A stretch of 64,000 nt of DNA, from assembly GCA_050258235.1 (NCBI GenBank), contig JBLMYK010000145.1, positions 11,906-75,905 of the forward strand. The letters run 5' to 3'. This document shows, one piece after another, positions 1 through 9,858 of this stretch. The first letter of the stretch is position 1. The number at the start of each line of letters is the position of its first letter. Origin of the DNA: JAKOQB01 sp050258235 (GTDB lineage Bacteria > Pseudomonadota > Gammaproteobacteria > Burkholderiales > Burkholderiaceae_F). Both the position numbers and the translations under genes were made by a program. The notes beneath the pieces are model-generated. The model ran no database searches. It saw nothing but the letters and a program-made list of their open reading frames with translations, and was not told the origin of the DNA.

Positions 1-196
1 GGTGCCGGTATTCGGGGTTCGCCGAAGCCAGGTGCGCCGCGATGTTGCGGATCTTGTCGCCATACGGGCGTGCCTGGCGCATGCGGTCCTGCGCCCGGCG
101 CATCTTGCTGGCGGCAACCATTTCCATCGCCTTGGTGATCTTGCGTGTGTTCTGCACGCTCTTGATCTTCAGGCGGATCTCTTTCGTACTCGGCAT
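1..196 (-). CDS. atpG: ATP synthase F1 gamma subunit, N-terminal part (cut by window edge)
   Basis: Central rotor shaft of the F1 motor, coupling proton flow through Fo to ATP synthesis. Only the first 65 codons are present; the gene runs off the left edge. The visible N-terminus starts MPSTKEIRLKIKSVQNT and continues with the family hallmark KITKAMEMVAASKMRRAQ, the N-terminal helix of the gamma coiled coil. The start ATG is at 196, 28 bases after the atpA stop, in the usual order atpH-atpA-atpG. Identification is secure; the C-terminal half cannot be judged. Confidence 0.97.
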   Translation of the reverse strand, partial: MPSTKEIRLKIKSVQNTRKITKAMEMVAASKMRRAQDRMRQARPYGDKIRNIAAHLASANPEYRH

Positions 197-224
197 GGGT
201 GCTTCCCGGCGCGCTCGATCAGAA

Positions 225-1766
<1,542 letters not shown>

Positions 1767-1782
1767 CTTTCAACTCCAGTGA

Positions 1783-2325
1783 TCAGGCGGTCAGCGCGGC
1801 CTGCATGCGTGCAAGCTGCGTCCTGACCGAGGTATCGAGCACGTGATCGCCCACGGTCACGCGCACGCCGCCGATCAGGGCGGGGTCGACCTTGACCTCG
1901 GGCTTCAGGCGCAGGCCGAATTTCTTCGTCAGCAGCCCAAGAAGTTCATTGACTTGCGCGTCGCCGATCGGGAATGCGGTCTCGATCAGGCAGTCGGCCA
2001 CGCCGTCGGCTTCGTTCTTCAGCAGGCGGTACTGGCGTGCAATCTCCGGCAGCGTCGCGAGCCGCCCGTTGTCGATCAGCGTGCGCAGGAAATTCGCCAC
2101 CGGCGCCGGCAGTTCCGCCTTCGTCAGCCCAGTGAGCAGATCGAAAGTGCGCGCGCTGTCCAGGTTCGGATCGGCGACGACCTGCGCGACCTGCGGATGC
2201 GCGGCCAACGCCGCCAATTCGTTCACCAGTGCGCCCCAGGATTCGCGCGCATCCGCCCCCGCCGCTGTAGCGGCGGCAAACAGCGCCTCGGCGTAAGGCC
2301 GCGCGACTGTCGAAAGCTCAGCCAT
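1783..2325 (-). CDS. atpH: ATP synthase F1 delta subunit
   Basis: Peripheral-stalk protein linking the b dimer to the top of F1 (OSCP homologue). The 180 residues fit the usual 175-185. The start MAELSTVARPYAEALFAAA carries the conserved ARPYAEALF motif of the N-terminal helical domain. The C-terminal half holds the conserved KVDPALIGGVRVTVGDHVLDTSV stretch, given here only in outline. It follows the atpF stop by 3 bases and precedes atpA by 16 bases, so it is cotranscribed. Confidence 0.98.
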   Translation of the reverse strand: MAELSTVARPYAEALFAAATAAGADARESWGALVNELAALAAHPQVAQVVADPNLDSARTFDLLTGLTKAELPAPVANFLRTLIDNGRLATLPEIARQYRLLKNEADGVADCLIETAFPIGDAQVNELLGLLTKKFGLRLKPEVKVDPALIGGVRVTVGDHVLDTSVRTQLARMQAALTA

Positions 2326-2328
2326 CGT

Positions 2329-2799
2329 CTACAGCTTTCCTTTCAGTTGCGCTAGAAGATCAGCATGGACCTGCGCGTTGACTTCTTTCTTCAGGATCTG
2401 CTCGGCGCCCGCAACCGCCAGCGCCGCAACCTGGTCGCGCAACTCTTCCTTGGCGCGCTGCATCGCCTGTTCGGCCTCGGCGCGCGCATTGGCGATCAGG
2501 CGGTCGGCCTCGACCTTGGCCTGCGCGCGTGCCTCCTCGATGATCTGCTGTCCGTGCCTTTCGGTCTCGGCGATCATCGCCTGTGCGCGGCCACGCGCCT
2601 CGGCATCGAGGTGCGCGATCTTGCGCTGCGCCTCGTCCAGGCTCTTGTTCCCCTGTTCCGCAGCGGCCAGGCCATCGGCGATCTTCTTGCGCCGGTCGTC
2701 CATGGCCCGCATGATCGGCGGCCAGATGAACCTGGCCGTGAACCAGATGAAAAGCGCAAAGACGACCGCTTGCGCAATCAGCGTGAAGTTGATGTTCAT
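2329..2799 (-). CDS. atpF: ATP synthase Fo subunit b
   Basis: Stator stalk subunit that dimerises and holds F1 static against the rotor. The 156 residues match the family. One N-terminal membrane segment spans roughly residues 5-25 (NFTLIAQAVVFALFIWFTARF). It is followed by a long charged alpha-helical coiled coil rich in Ala, Glu, Arg and Gln, with the typical WPPIMRAMDDRRKKIADGL stretch at the membrane exit. It lies between atpE and atpH. Confidence 0.98.
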   Translation of the reverse strand: MNINFTLIAQAVVFALFIWFTARFIWPPIMRAMDDRRKKIADGLAAAEQGNKSLDEAQRKIAHLDAEARGRAQAMIAETERHGQQIIEEARAQAKVEADRLIANARAEAEQAMQRAKEELRDQVAALAVAGAEQILKKEVNAQVHADLLAQLKGKL

Positions 2800-2823
2800 A
2801 CCGCCTCCGCGGCGCGCCGCGCG

Positions 2824-3096
2824 CTAGCGCACGACGGTGAGGAGCGGATTCGCGAATGCGAACATCATTGCCAGGCCGACGCCGATGATGAACGAGGCGT
2901 CGATCAGGCCGAGCAGCAGGAACACTTTCGCCTGCAGGCTGTTGGTCAGCTCGGGCTGGCGCGCGGCCGCCTCGAGGAACCGGCTGCACATGATGCCCAC
3001 GCCGATGCACGCACCGGCGGCGCCGACGCCGATCATCAGACCGATGCCGATGCCCGTGTAAGCCTGAATCATCGCGAGAAGTTGCAGCTTTTCCAT
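2824..3096 (-). CDS. atpE: ATP synthase Fo subunit c (rotor ring)
   Basis: Proteolipid that forms the rotating c-ring. The 90 residues form two membrane helices. The first carries the glycine-rich helix-packing motif (GIGLMIGVGAAGACIGVGIM, about residues 18-36), the polar loop follows with the conserved RQPE, and the second helix carries the proton-carrying aspartate D66 in LIDASFI. There are no extra polar residues beside D66 that would suggest sodium coupling, so protons are the likely coupling ion; that last point is inference. It lies between atpB and atpF. Confidence 0.98.
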   Translation of the reverse strand: MEKLQLLAMIQAYTGIGIGLMIGVGAAGACIGVGIMCSRFLEAAARQPELTNSLQAKVFLLLGLIDASFIIGVGLAMMFAFANPLLTVVR

Positions 3097-3146
3097 TGCG
3101 ATTGCCTTTCTACCTTGTTAATTGAAAAGAATTCCGTCTTCGTGGC

Positions 3147-3992
3147 TCAGTGATGCTCGTGTGCCAGTGCAATGTAGACAACGGTCAACATCATGAAGAT
3201 GTACGCCTGCAGCACGACGATCAGGATGTGAAAGATCGCCCACCCCAGTCCCAGAACCGAGCTGGCGATCGTTCCGGTGATCCCGGTCGCCGCCCACATC
3301 CACAACAGCAGGAAGATGATTTCTCCGGCGTACATGTTTCCAAACAACCGCAGCGAGTGCGACAGCGGTTTCGACAGGTACTCGATCAGATTGAACAGCA
3401 GGTTCGCGCAGGCGAGCAGCAGCCCCGCGATCCACTTCAGCGGATTGAGCGTGACGTCGACCATGCCGAACGGCGCGCAGAAGAGTTCGTGGAACCAGCC
3501 GCCCACGCCCTTGGCCGCGATGCCGAAGCCGATCATCAGCAGCCATACCGACAATGACAGCGCGAACGTCGTGTTCACGTCGGCGGTGGGAACGATGCGG
3601 AATCCTTCCGGTGCGAACAGGTGTGTCACTTTCGTGATCCAGTCGATCGGCAGGAAGTCCATCGCATTCATCAGCAGGACCCACACGAAAACAGTGAGCG
3701 CCGCGGGGGCGACAAAGCGATCGCGATTGCCGTGATGGAAGATCCCCTTCACCTGCTCGTCGATGAACTCGACCGCGAGCTCGATGAAGGCCTGACGCCG
3801 GTTCGGCACGCCCGAGGTGACGCCGCGCGCAACCCACCAGAAGAAGAAGATCCCGACGCAGCCCACCAACGCCGCGGTCACCAGCGAGTCGATGTGCAGC
3901 ACCCAGAAACCACCGTCCCCGACTGGATGGTGGAAGTAGTTCAGATGATGCTGGATGTACGCGCTGGGGGTCAGTTCCGATTCGGCTGCCAT
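3147..3992 (-). CDS. atpB: ATP synthase Fo subunit a
   Basis: Stator half-channel subunit that feeds protons to the c-ring. From the ATG at 3992 the protein has 281 residues and five to six hydrophobic segments. The essential arginine sits in SLRLFGNMYAGE at about residue 215. The reading frame also allows a TTG nine bases further upstream (4001). The ATG is preferred because it gives MAAESELTPSAYIQHH, which resembles the N-termini I know for betaproteobacterial AtpB. It follows atpI by 18 bases. Confidence 0.97.
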   Translation of the reverse strand: MAAESELTPSAYIQHHLNYFHHPVGDGGFWVLHIDSLVTAALVGCVGIFFFWWVARGVTSGVPNRRQAFIELAVEFIDEQVKGIFHHGNRDRFVAPAALTVFVWVLLMNAMDFLPIDWITKVTHLFAPEGFRIVPTADVNTTFALSLSVWLLMIGFGIAAKGVGGWFHELFCAPFGMVDVTLNPLKWIAGLLLACANLLFNLIEYLSKPLSHSLRLFGNMYAGEIIFLLLWMWAATGITGTIASSVLGLGWAIFHILIVVLQAYIFMMLTVVYIALAHEHH

Positions 3993-4010
3993 CGTCGTCA
4001 AATCCGTCAG

Positions 4011-4409
4011 CTATTCATCACGCGTGAACAGCGCCGAAGAAAAGATCAGAAGTGTTAGAGCAAAGGACACAAAAAAAGCTGCCGCGACGATGTCCCGATA
4101 CGTCGCCAGCACCAGCCAGAGCAGCACAATGATCAACAGGACACGGACGCCCTCTGCCTTCAGCGCGCCGTACAGGATTCCTCCCGCCGAGTCCGCCGGC
4201 CGCCGGGTCGCGATGAAGCCTGCAACCACGCCGGTCGTGATGCTGATCATTCCCCCCAATGCCGCCGATACGGCGCCATGCATTCCTGCCCACAGTGCCG
4301 CGACAACGACAAGGACCGCCGTCGCCACCGCCTGCCGACGGATCGCGGTTCGAATCGGCCGCCCCAAGCCAACACGCCGATCACTCGTGAACACGACCTG
4401 ACTCGACAT
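4011..4409 (-). CDS. atpI: ATP synthase assembly-type protein I
   Basis: First gene of the atp operon; a small membrane protein thought to help c-ring assembly and not essential in most species. From the ATG at 4409 it has 132 residues with four hydrophobic segments (for example AVATAVLVVVAALWAGM and GVRVLLIIVLLWLVLATY). A longer frame begins at 4496, but the extra 29 residues are arginine-rich and unlike AtpI. The first two helices contain the usual glycine-rich pattern (AALGGMISITTGVVAGF). It is poorly conserved in sequence, so the call rests on topology and position before atpB. Confidence 0.9.
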   Translation of the reverse strand: MSSQVVFTSDRRVGLGRPIRTAIRRQAVATAVLVVVAALWAGMHGAVSAALGGMISITTGVVAGFIATRRPADSAGGILYGALKAEGVRVLLIIVLLWLVLATYRDIVAAAFFVSFALTLLIFSSALFTRDE

Positions 4410-4511
4410 CCTGCGGAGCCCGTGATTGTATCGAAACCGTTCGGCGCGCCGCAAACGCGGGCTCCGCCACACCGGCAAGCCCGGCTGCTGCCGCACACCC
4501 AGCTTGCGCGC

Positions 4512-5372
4512 TCAGCCTTTTAACCGCGCAACGAGTCCGTCGAGTTGATCCAGGCTAGAAAACTCGATCGTCAGACGACCCTTGCCCTTTGCGTTGGCGC
4601 TCAACCTGACGACGGCGCCGAGCGAGTCGGCCAGTTCTTCTTCCAGCCGCTCCACGTCCCGGCTGCGCCTCGCGGATTTCGCGGCGGCGCGGTCCACACC
4701 TCCGCGTTGTGTGCGCGCGACGAGCGCTTCGGCTTCGCGTACCGAAAGGCCCTTGACGACGATCTGGTGTCCGAGCTGCACCTGGGTCGCAGAGTCGACA
4801 GCCAGCAATGCGCGCGCGTGCCCCATGTCGAGCTGGCCGCCCAGCAGCATTTCCTGAACAGGAGCGGCCAGATTGAGAAGGCGAAGCAGGTTCGAGGTCG
4901 CGCTGCGCGAGCGCCCGATCGCGTCTGCCGCCTGATCGTGGGTGAAGCCGAATTCCCGGATCAGGCGCTGGACCCCCTGCGCCTCTTCGAGCGCATTCAG
5001 ATCTTCGCGCTGAATGTTCTCGATCAGCGCCATCGCCAGCGCCGCCTCATCCGGCACGTTGCGAACCAGAACGGGGACCTCGCTGAGGCCGGCGAGCTGC
5101 GCCGCGCGGTAGCGGCGTTCACCGGCAATGATCTCGTAACGATCTTCACCGCTCGCGCGCACCAGAATCGGCTGCATCATCCCCTGCGCGCGAATGGAGT
5201 CTGCGAGTTCCTGCAGCGCTTCCGCGTTCATGCGCGAGCGCGGCTGGTATCTTCCGGGCCGCAGGCGGGAAAGCGGCAGCGCGGTGATTCCCGCCGTCGG
5301 TGGCGGCGTGTCCGAGCTGCCGCCAAGCAGCGCATCGAGACCGCGGCCAAGCGCTTTCGGTCGTTTGATCAC
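4512..5372 (-). CDS. parB: Chromosome partitioning protein ParB (CTP-dependent clamp)
   Basis: Binds parS, spreads as a CTP-gated clamp and recruits SMC for origin segregation. The 286 residues begin with KALGRGLDALLGG, the segment that stimulates ParA ATPase. The CTP-binding motif GERRYRAA is at residues 84-91 and the second box ENIQREDLN at 118-126. A helix-turn-helix follows (TVLDQAADAIGRSRS region, about 140-165), and a C-terminal dimerisation domain ends the protein. It is the last gene of parA-acetyltransferase-parB, 9 bases after the acetyltransferase stop. Two parS sites 4-5 kb away fit its role. Confidence 0.98.
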   Translation of the reverse strand: MIKRPKALGRGLDALLGGSSDTPPPTAGITALPLSRLRPGRYQPRSRMNAEALQELADSIRAQGMMQPILVRASGEDRYEIIAGERRYRAAQLAGLSEVPVLVRNVPDEAALAMALIENIQREDLNALEEAQGVQRLIREFGFTHDQAADAIGRSRSATSNLLRLLNLAAPVQEMLLGGQLDMGHARALLAVDSATQVQLGHQIVVKGLSVREAEALVARTQRGGVDRAAAKSARRSRDVERLEEELADSLGAVVRLSANAKGKGRLTIEFSSLDQLDGLVARLKG

Positions 5373-5381
5373 CGATCTCCC

Positions 5382-6206
5382 CTAATGAAGCAGGTCATCG
5401 ACGAGCCCAGCAGGTCGCCGATACCAGTATGCATAGCGATCTTCGAATCCGAATTTCGCATAGATGCCGCGGGCATCCGCATTGCCGGCATCGACCTGCA
5501 AGTATGCTGCCGTCGCCCGCGCTGCACGCGCATCCTCGAGCAACAGCGCGGTCAGTGCACTGCCGAAGCCGCGGCCGCGCCACGGCGGCGCGGTAACGAT
5601 GTCGTACAGGCCCGCCAGATCGCCCTCGATCACGACCTGGCCAGCCGCCACCGCTTCGTCGTCGACGTACAGCGCTCGACGCAGCGACGAATCGCGCAGC
5701 GCCGATCCCTGCAGGCGCGACTGGTGCGCGCGCACCTGCGACAGGGGCGTTCCGCGCAGCCTGCCGACCACCGCGGCAAACTCGTTGACGTCCACGCAGC
5801 GGGACTCTGCACCGATGGCGGTGGCGCGCCCTTCATTGCCCGCGGATTCGAGGGGCACCGTCATCACGTGCGTCGGATCGATGGCCTCGAAATCCCTCTT
5901 CTCGAGGAAGTTGTCGAGCGACTCCGGCTGCGAGAACGGCGTGACGCGAAACAACAACGGAATGCTCGCGCGCTCGTAGTAGCGACGACACAGGGCAAGC
6001 TTCGTATCGAGGTCGAGACGCCCGGCGCTCACCGCGTTTACGGACCGTGCCCGACGGGCCCTGCCGGGCGAGAAGCGCAGCAGCCACCCATCGACGAGTA
6101 GCTGCTCGGCAGGTTGAGCCGCGTTAAGCCCGGCGTCCTCGATCCGCGCGAGACCGGCCTCGACAGGTGAGCGGAGATTCGCCGCAATCGTGGCGGGATC
6201 GAACAC
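5382..6206 (-). CDS. GNAT-family N-acetyltransferase lying between parA and parB
   Basis: Probably transfers an acetyl group from acetyl-CoA to an unknown amine. The 274 residues look like two tandem GNAT-type halves. The C-terminal half is canonical: VTAPPWRGRGFGSAL at 205-219 is the acetyl-CoA-binding motif A, and NADARGIYAKFGFE at 242-255 is the motif B/C end. The N-terminal half (VDGWLLRFSPG, residues 38-48) is degenerate. The start is a GTG, one base after the parA TGA, and its stop is 9 bases before parB, so it belongs to the same operon. Substrate unknown; a link to segregation is only suggested by position. Confidence 0.88.
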   Translation of the reverse strand: MFDPATIAANLRSPVEAGLARIEDAGLNAAQPAEQLLVDGWLLRFSPGRARRARSVNAVSAGRLDLDTKLALCRRYYERASIPLLFRVTPFSQPESLDNFLEKRDFEAIDPTHVMTVPLESAGNEGRATAIGAESRCVDVNEFAAVVGRLRGTPLSQVRAHQSRLQGSALRDSSLRRALYVDDEAVAAGQVVIEGDLAGLYDIVTAPPWRGRGFGSALTALLLEDARAARATAAYLQVDAGNADARGIYAKFGFEDRYAYWYRRPAGLVDDLLH

Positions 6207-6207
6207 T

Positions 6208-6984
6208 TCAGGCCGCCTTCATGCGTTCGATCATTTCGCGGCCGAAAGCGGCGTACGCCTGCGCCCCCTTGGACAGAGGGTCGTACACGACGCCAGGGAC
6301 GCCGTGGCTCGGCGCTTCGGCCAGCCTGACGTTGCGTGGAATGATCGTCTTGAACACCTTGTCGCCGAAATGCGCCGCCAACTGATCGGCCACCTGCTGC
6401 TGCAATGTCATGCGCGGATCGAACATCACGCGCAGCAGTCCGATGATCGCCAGGCGCGGGTTGAGATGCGCATGGACGCGCTTGATCGTATTGACCAGGT
6501 CGGTCAAGCCCTCAAGCGCAAAATACTCGCACTGCATCGGGATGATGACGCCGTAGGTGGCACACAGGCCGTTCAGCGTGAGCAAGGACAGCGACGGCGG
6601 ACAATCGATCAAGATGAAGTCGTATTCGGCCTCGATTGCGGCCAGCGCATCCCGGAGCCGCAGCTCGCGCCGGTCGACGTCGACCAGCTCCACCTCGGCG
6701 CCGGCCAGTTCGCGATTGCTCGGCAGCACGTCGTACCTGCCGGCATCGGACCGCTGGATCGCTTCGCGCGCCGTCGCCAGTCCGAGGAGCACCTGATAGA
6801 CGGAACGCGGCAACTGGCGCTTGTCGATGCCGCTTCCCATCGTGGCGTTTCCCTGCGGATCGAGGTCGACGAGCAGCACGCGCTGGCCGAGCGCGGCGAG
6901 GCCCGCCGCGAGATTGATGCAGGTCGTCGTCTTGCCGACTCCCCCCTTCTGATTGGCGATGCAGAAGATGCGCGCCAAGGTCAC
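6208..6984 (-). CDS. parA: Chromosome partitioning ATPase ParA (Soj type)
   Basis: Walker-type ATPase that binds the nucleoid and moves ParB-parS complexes; it can also influence DnaA. The 258 residues carry the deviant Walker A KGGVGKTT at 13-20 with the signature lysine, the A-prime box DLDPQGNAT near 40, and the Walker B strand FILIDCPPSLSLL around 125. No N-terminal DNA-binding extension is present, so this is the small chromosomal type. The start is GTG at 6984 with GAGG just upstream. The 141-base gap to rsmG may carry its own promoter, though none is clear. Confidence 0.98.
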   Translation of the reverse strand: MTLARIFCIANQKGGVGKTTTCINLAAGLAALGQRVLLVDLDPQGNATMGSGIDKRQLPRSVYQVLLGLATAREAIQRSDAGRYDVLPSNRELAGAEVELVDVDRRELRLRDALAAIEAEYDFILIDCPPSLSLLTLNGLCATYGVIIPMQCEYFALEGLTDLVNTIKRVHAHLNPRLAIIGLLRVMFDPRMTLQQQVADQLAAHFGDKVFKTIIPRNVRLAEAPSHGVPGVVYDPLSKGAQAYAAFGREMIERMKAA

Positions 6985-7125
6985 CGCCTCATTGGTTGAT
7001 CGACTTGTTCGCCGTATGTCCGCAATTTACACAGGGCGCGTCATCGCGGTGTCGGCAAGCGAAGCGCCGCCACCATGGCGTGACACCGAAGCTGGGCGTC
7101 CTGCTTGCGAGTGAAGCGGTCGATT

Positions 7126-7860
7126 CTACTTTTTGCCGGTCGCGGGCAGCGCAGCCCCGGCTGACTCGGTGGGATGCAGCACGATTGCGTAACGATCTGC
7201 GCCAAGCCCGGGCACCTCGAGGCGCACGACCTCCCGGACGCCGATTCCCGCAGGCAGCTCCAGCACTTCGCGCTGGTACGCCGGGCCCTTCATCGCAATC
7301 CACACGCCCCCCGGCAACAGCAGGTGCCGTGTCAGCAGGATGAACTCGCGCAGGCAGGCAAATGCGCGAGAAACGATCACGTCAAACGCGGATGCACGCC
7401 ACTTCTCGACCCGCGCATGGACCACGTCGACGTTCGCCAGCTGCAGTTCCAGGCGCGCCTGCGTTAGGAACGCGCATCTCTTTTGACTTGCGTCCAGCAG
7501 GCACACATGCGCGTCCGGTCTCGCGACGGCAAGCGGAATCCCGGGCAACCCGGCGCCGGAACCGACGTCGAGAACCCGCACGCCGGATCCGCGTGTGGCC
7601 CGCCTTACCAGCGGCACAACGGCGAGGGAGTCGAGCACGTGATGCGTTTCGACGTCCCCGACACCGCGAATCGCGGTCAGGTTATGGACCGCGCTCCATT
7701 TGAGCAGCAATCGCGCATAACTCGCGAGTTGCTGCGCCTGCACGTCCCCGAGTTCAACGCCCAAACGCGCGGCGAGCTCGCCGATCCGACTGGCGTCGAA
7801 CTCAGGCGACTCGTTTTTGGCGCGGTCTTTCGGCTGACTCCTTATCGACCTTTTGGCCAC
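7126..7860 (-). CDS. rsmG: 16S rRNA G527 N7-methyltransferase RsmG
   Basis: Methylates N7 of G527 in 16S rRNA using SAM; loss gives low-level streptomycin resistance in other bacteria. The 244 residues carry the SAM motif VLDVGSGAGLPGIPLA in the middle, followed by LLDASQKRCAFL, both diagnostic. Homology to E. coli RsmG begins only near residue 25 (RIGELAARLGVELGD), so the first 25 residues, encoded in the overlap with mnmG, are an extension. No ATG, GTG or TTG was noticed that would give a shorter protein. The start is GTG at 7860. Confidence 0.96.
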   Translation of the reverse strand: MAKRSIRSQPKDRAKNESPEFDASRIGELAARLGVELGDVQAQQLASYARLLLKWSAVHNLTAIRGVGDVETHHVLDSLAVVPLVRRATRGSGVRVLDVGSGAGLPGIPLAVARPDAHVCLLDASQKRCAFLTQARLELQLANVDVVHARVEKWRASAFDVIVSRAFACLREFILLTRHLLLPGGVWIAMKGPAYQREVLELPAGIGVREVVRLEVPGLGADRYAIVLHPTESAGAALPATGKK

Positions 7861-9754
7861 GGTTGAGTCGCTTCAGATGAACGAGCAGGAGCGAGATGGC
7901 AGCTGGAGTCACGCCGGAAATGCGCGCCGCCTGTCCGATGGTTTCCGGCCGATGCGCCTTGAGCTTCTGCCGTACCTCGATCGAAAGACCGCGTACGGCG
8001 TCATAGTCGAACGACTCGGGCAGGCGGGTCGTTTCATGCGAAAGCTGCCTCGCCACCTCGCTGTCCTGCCGAGCGATGTATCCGTCGTACTTAACCGAGA
8101 TCTCGACCTGTTCTGCGACATCGGGGGCAACCGGCGGTTGCGCGGCTCCGATGTTGTCGCCGTCCACGGTCAGGAGCGAGCAAAGGGCCGCATACGAAAC
8201 CCCTGGCCGCTTGAGAAGATTTGAAAGTGTGTGCTCACGCTCAAGCGGCGCCCCGAGGATCCGGGTTGCCTCTGCAGGGGCAATCAGGCGAGGATTCACC
8301 CACGTCGATTTGAGCCGCTCCGCCTCGCGCGCAACCGCGTCCCGCTTGCGGCAGTAGATCCCCCAGCGCTCATCGTCGATGCAGCCCAGTTCGCGCCCGT
8401 GCGCCGTCAATCGCTGATCGGCGTTGTCCTCGCGCAGTGTCAACCTGTACTCAGCGCGAGAGGTGAACATCCGGTACGGCTCCGAGACCCCGCGCGCGAT
8501 CAGATCGTCGACCAGGACACCGAGGTAGGCTTGATCACGCCGCGGCGTCCACGCTTCGCGACCTCTGACCTGAAGCGCGGCGTTGATGCCGGCCAGCAAG
8601 CCTTGCGCCGCGGCTTCTTCGTAGCCGGTCGTTCCGTTGATCTGGCCGGCGAAGAACAGCCCGCTTATCGCCTTCGTCTCCAGCGACGATCGCAGCCCAC
8701 GTGGATCGAAGTAGTCGTACTCGATCGCATAACCCGGCCTGAGGATGTGCGCATTCCCCAGACCGCCGATCGAACGGACCATTTCGAACTGAACGTCAAA
8801 CGGAAGGCTGGTCGAGATCCCGTTCGGGTAGAACTCGTTCGTGGTCAGCCCCTCGGGTTCGAGAAAGATCTGGTGCGATGCCTTGTGTGCAAAGCGATGG
8901 ACCTTGTCCTCGATCGACGGGCAATAACGCGGCCCCACACCTTCGATAACGCCGGAATACAACGGCGACCGATCCAGATTGGCGCGGATCAGCGCGTGGG
9001 TCCTCTCGTTCGTATGCGTGATCCAGCATGGAAGCTGGGCCGGATGCTGCTCCGGGCGGCCGAGGAATGAGAAGACCGGCACCGGGTCGAGGTCTCCTGG
9101 CTGTTCTTGAAGCCGGGTGAAATCGATGGTACGGCCATCGATTCGCGGCGGAGTGCCGGTCTTCAGCCGCCCTTGAGGGAGCCCGAGCTCCTTGAGGCGG
9201 GCTGCCAGCGATATTGCCGGCGGATCGCCGGCCCGCCCTGCGGAGTAATGCTTCAAGCCGACGTGGATCAGGCCATTCAGGAATGTCCCGGTCGTCAACA
9301 CGACCGCCTTGCCCCGAAACCGGATGCCGGACTGGGTTACAGCTCCCGTCACTCGAGTTCCATCGACCAGCAGGTCGTCGACGGCCTGCTGGAAGAGGCT
9401 CAGGTTCGCCTGGCCCTCCAGGCGCATTCGAATCGCGCGTCGATAGAGGACTCGGTCTGCCTGTGCGCGGGTCGCGCGCACGGCCGGCCCTTTGGAGGCG
9501 TTCAGGATGCGGAACTGGATCCCGGCTTCGTCCGTTGCCGCCGCCATGGCTCCGCCGAGCGCATCGATCTCCTTTACCAGATGCCCTTTGCCGATGCCGC
9601 CAATCGACGGATTGCAGGACATCTGCCCGAGTGTCTCGATGCTGTGGGTAAGCAATAGCGTCCTCGCCCCCATGCGGGCGGCCGCGAGCGCGGCCTCGGT
9701 ACCGGCATGGCCGCCTCCGACAACGATGACGTCAAATTCGGTTGGGTGGATCAC
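7802..9754 (-). CDS. mnmG: tRNA uridine-5-carboxymethylaminomethyl modification enzyme MnmG
   Basis: FAD protein that with MnmE forms the cmnm5U modification at the wobble position of several tRNAs. The 650 residues begin with the dinucleotide-binding motif VIVVGGGHAGTEAALAAARM (GGGHAGTE at 13-20). The conserved MSCNPSIGGIGKGHLVKEID follows at about 44-63. The PROSITE-type motif GPRYCPSIEDK near 275 and the C-terminal helical MnmE-binding region are present. The gene overlaps rsmG by 59 bases. It is preceded by a consensus -10 element and a parS site. Confidence 0.98.
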   Translation of the reverse strand: MIHPTEFDVIVVGGGHAGTEAALAAARMGARTLLLTHSIETLGQMSCNPSIGGIGKGHLVKEIDALGGAMAAATDEAGIQFRILNASKGPAVRATRAQADRVLYRRAIRMRLEGQANLSLFQQAVDDLLVDGTRVTGAVTQSGIRFRGKAVVLTTGTFLNGLIHVGLKHYSAGRAGDPPAISLAARLKELGLPQGRLKTGTPPRIDGRTIDFTRLQEQPGDLDPVPVFSFLGRPEQHPAQLPCWITHTNERTHALIRANLDRSPLYSGVIEGVGPRYCPSIEDKVHRFAHKASHQIFLEPEGLTTNEFYPNGISTSLPFDVQFEMVRSIGGLGNAHILRPGYAIEYDYFDPRGLRSSLETKAISGLFFAGQINGTTGYEEAAAQGLLAGINAALQVRGREAWTPRRDQAYLGVLVDDLIARGVSEPYRMFTSRAEYRLTLREDNADQRLTAHGRELGCIDDERWGIYCRKRDAVAREAERLKSTWVNPRLIAPAEATRILGAPLEREHTLSNLLKRPGVSYAALCSLLTVDGDNIGAAQPPVAPDVAEQVEISVKYDGYIARQDSEVARQLSHETTRLPESFDYDAVRGLSIEVRQKLKAHRPETIGQAARISGVTPAAISLLLVHLKRLNRGQKVDKESAERPRQKRVA

Positions 9755-9784
9755 TCAGTTGGCGCGCTCATCCTCAACGCGCAA

Positions 9785-9790
9785 ATTATA
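9785..9790 (-). promoter_or_regulatory. -10 element upstream of mnmG
   Basis: On the minus strand the bases read TATAAT, a perfect sigma70 -10 hexamer, 31 bases before the mnmG ATG. No good -35 hexamer lies 16-18 bases further upstream; the best match is poor. The parS site begins 30 bases beyond it, so ParB loading could affect this promoter. Assignment to mnmG rests on direction and distance. Confidence 0.6.
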
Positions 9791-9819
9791 GGAAGCGCCG
9801 TCGTTACCGCCTTGCCGGC

Positions 9820-9835
9820 TGTTTCACGTGAAACC
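9820..9835. promoter_or_regulatory. parS centromere site 1
   Basis: The bases TGTTTCACGTGAAACC contain the full 14-base palindrome GTTTCACGTGAAAC, the core of the near-universal ParB target (TGTTTCACGTGAAACA). Only the last base of the 16-mer differs. It lies between the mnmG promoter and the end of the AsmA-like gene, close to the candidate origin as is usual. ParB is encoded at 4512-5372. Confidence 0.95.
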
Positions 9836-9858
9836 TCCCCGGCCGGGCGGGCACGGAC

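Noticed and set aside
7050..7092. CGGTGTC/GACACCG arms between rsmG and parA as a terminator
   Set aside because: The stem is only 7 pairs with a loop near 28 bases and no T-run in the right place.
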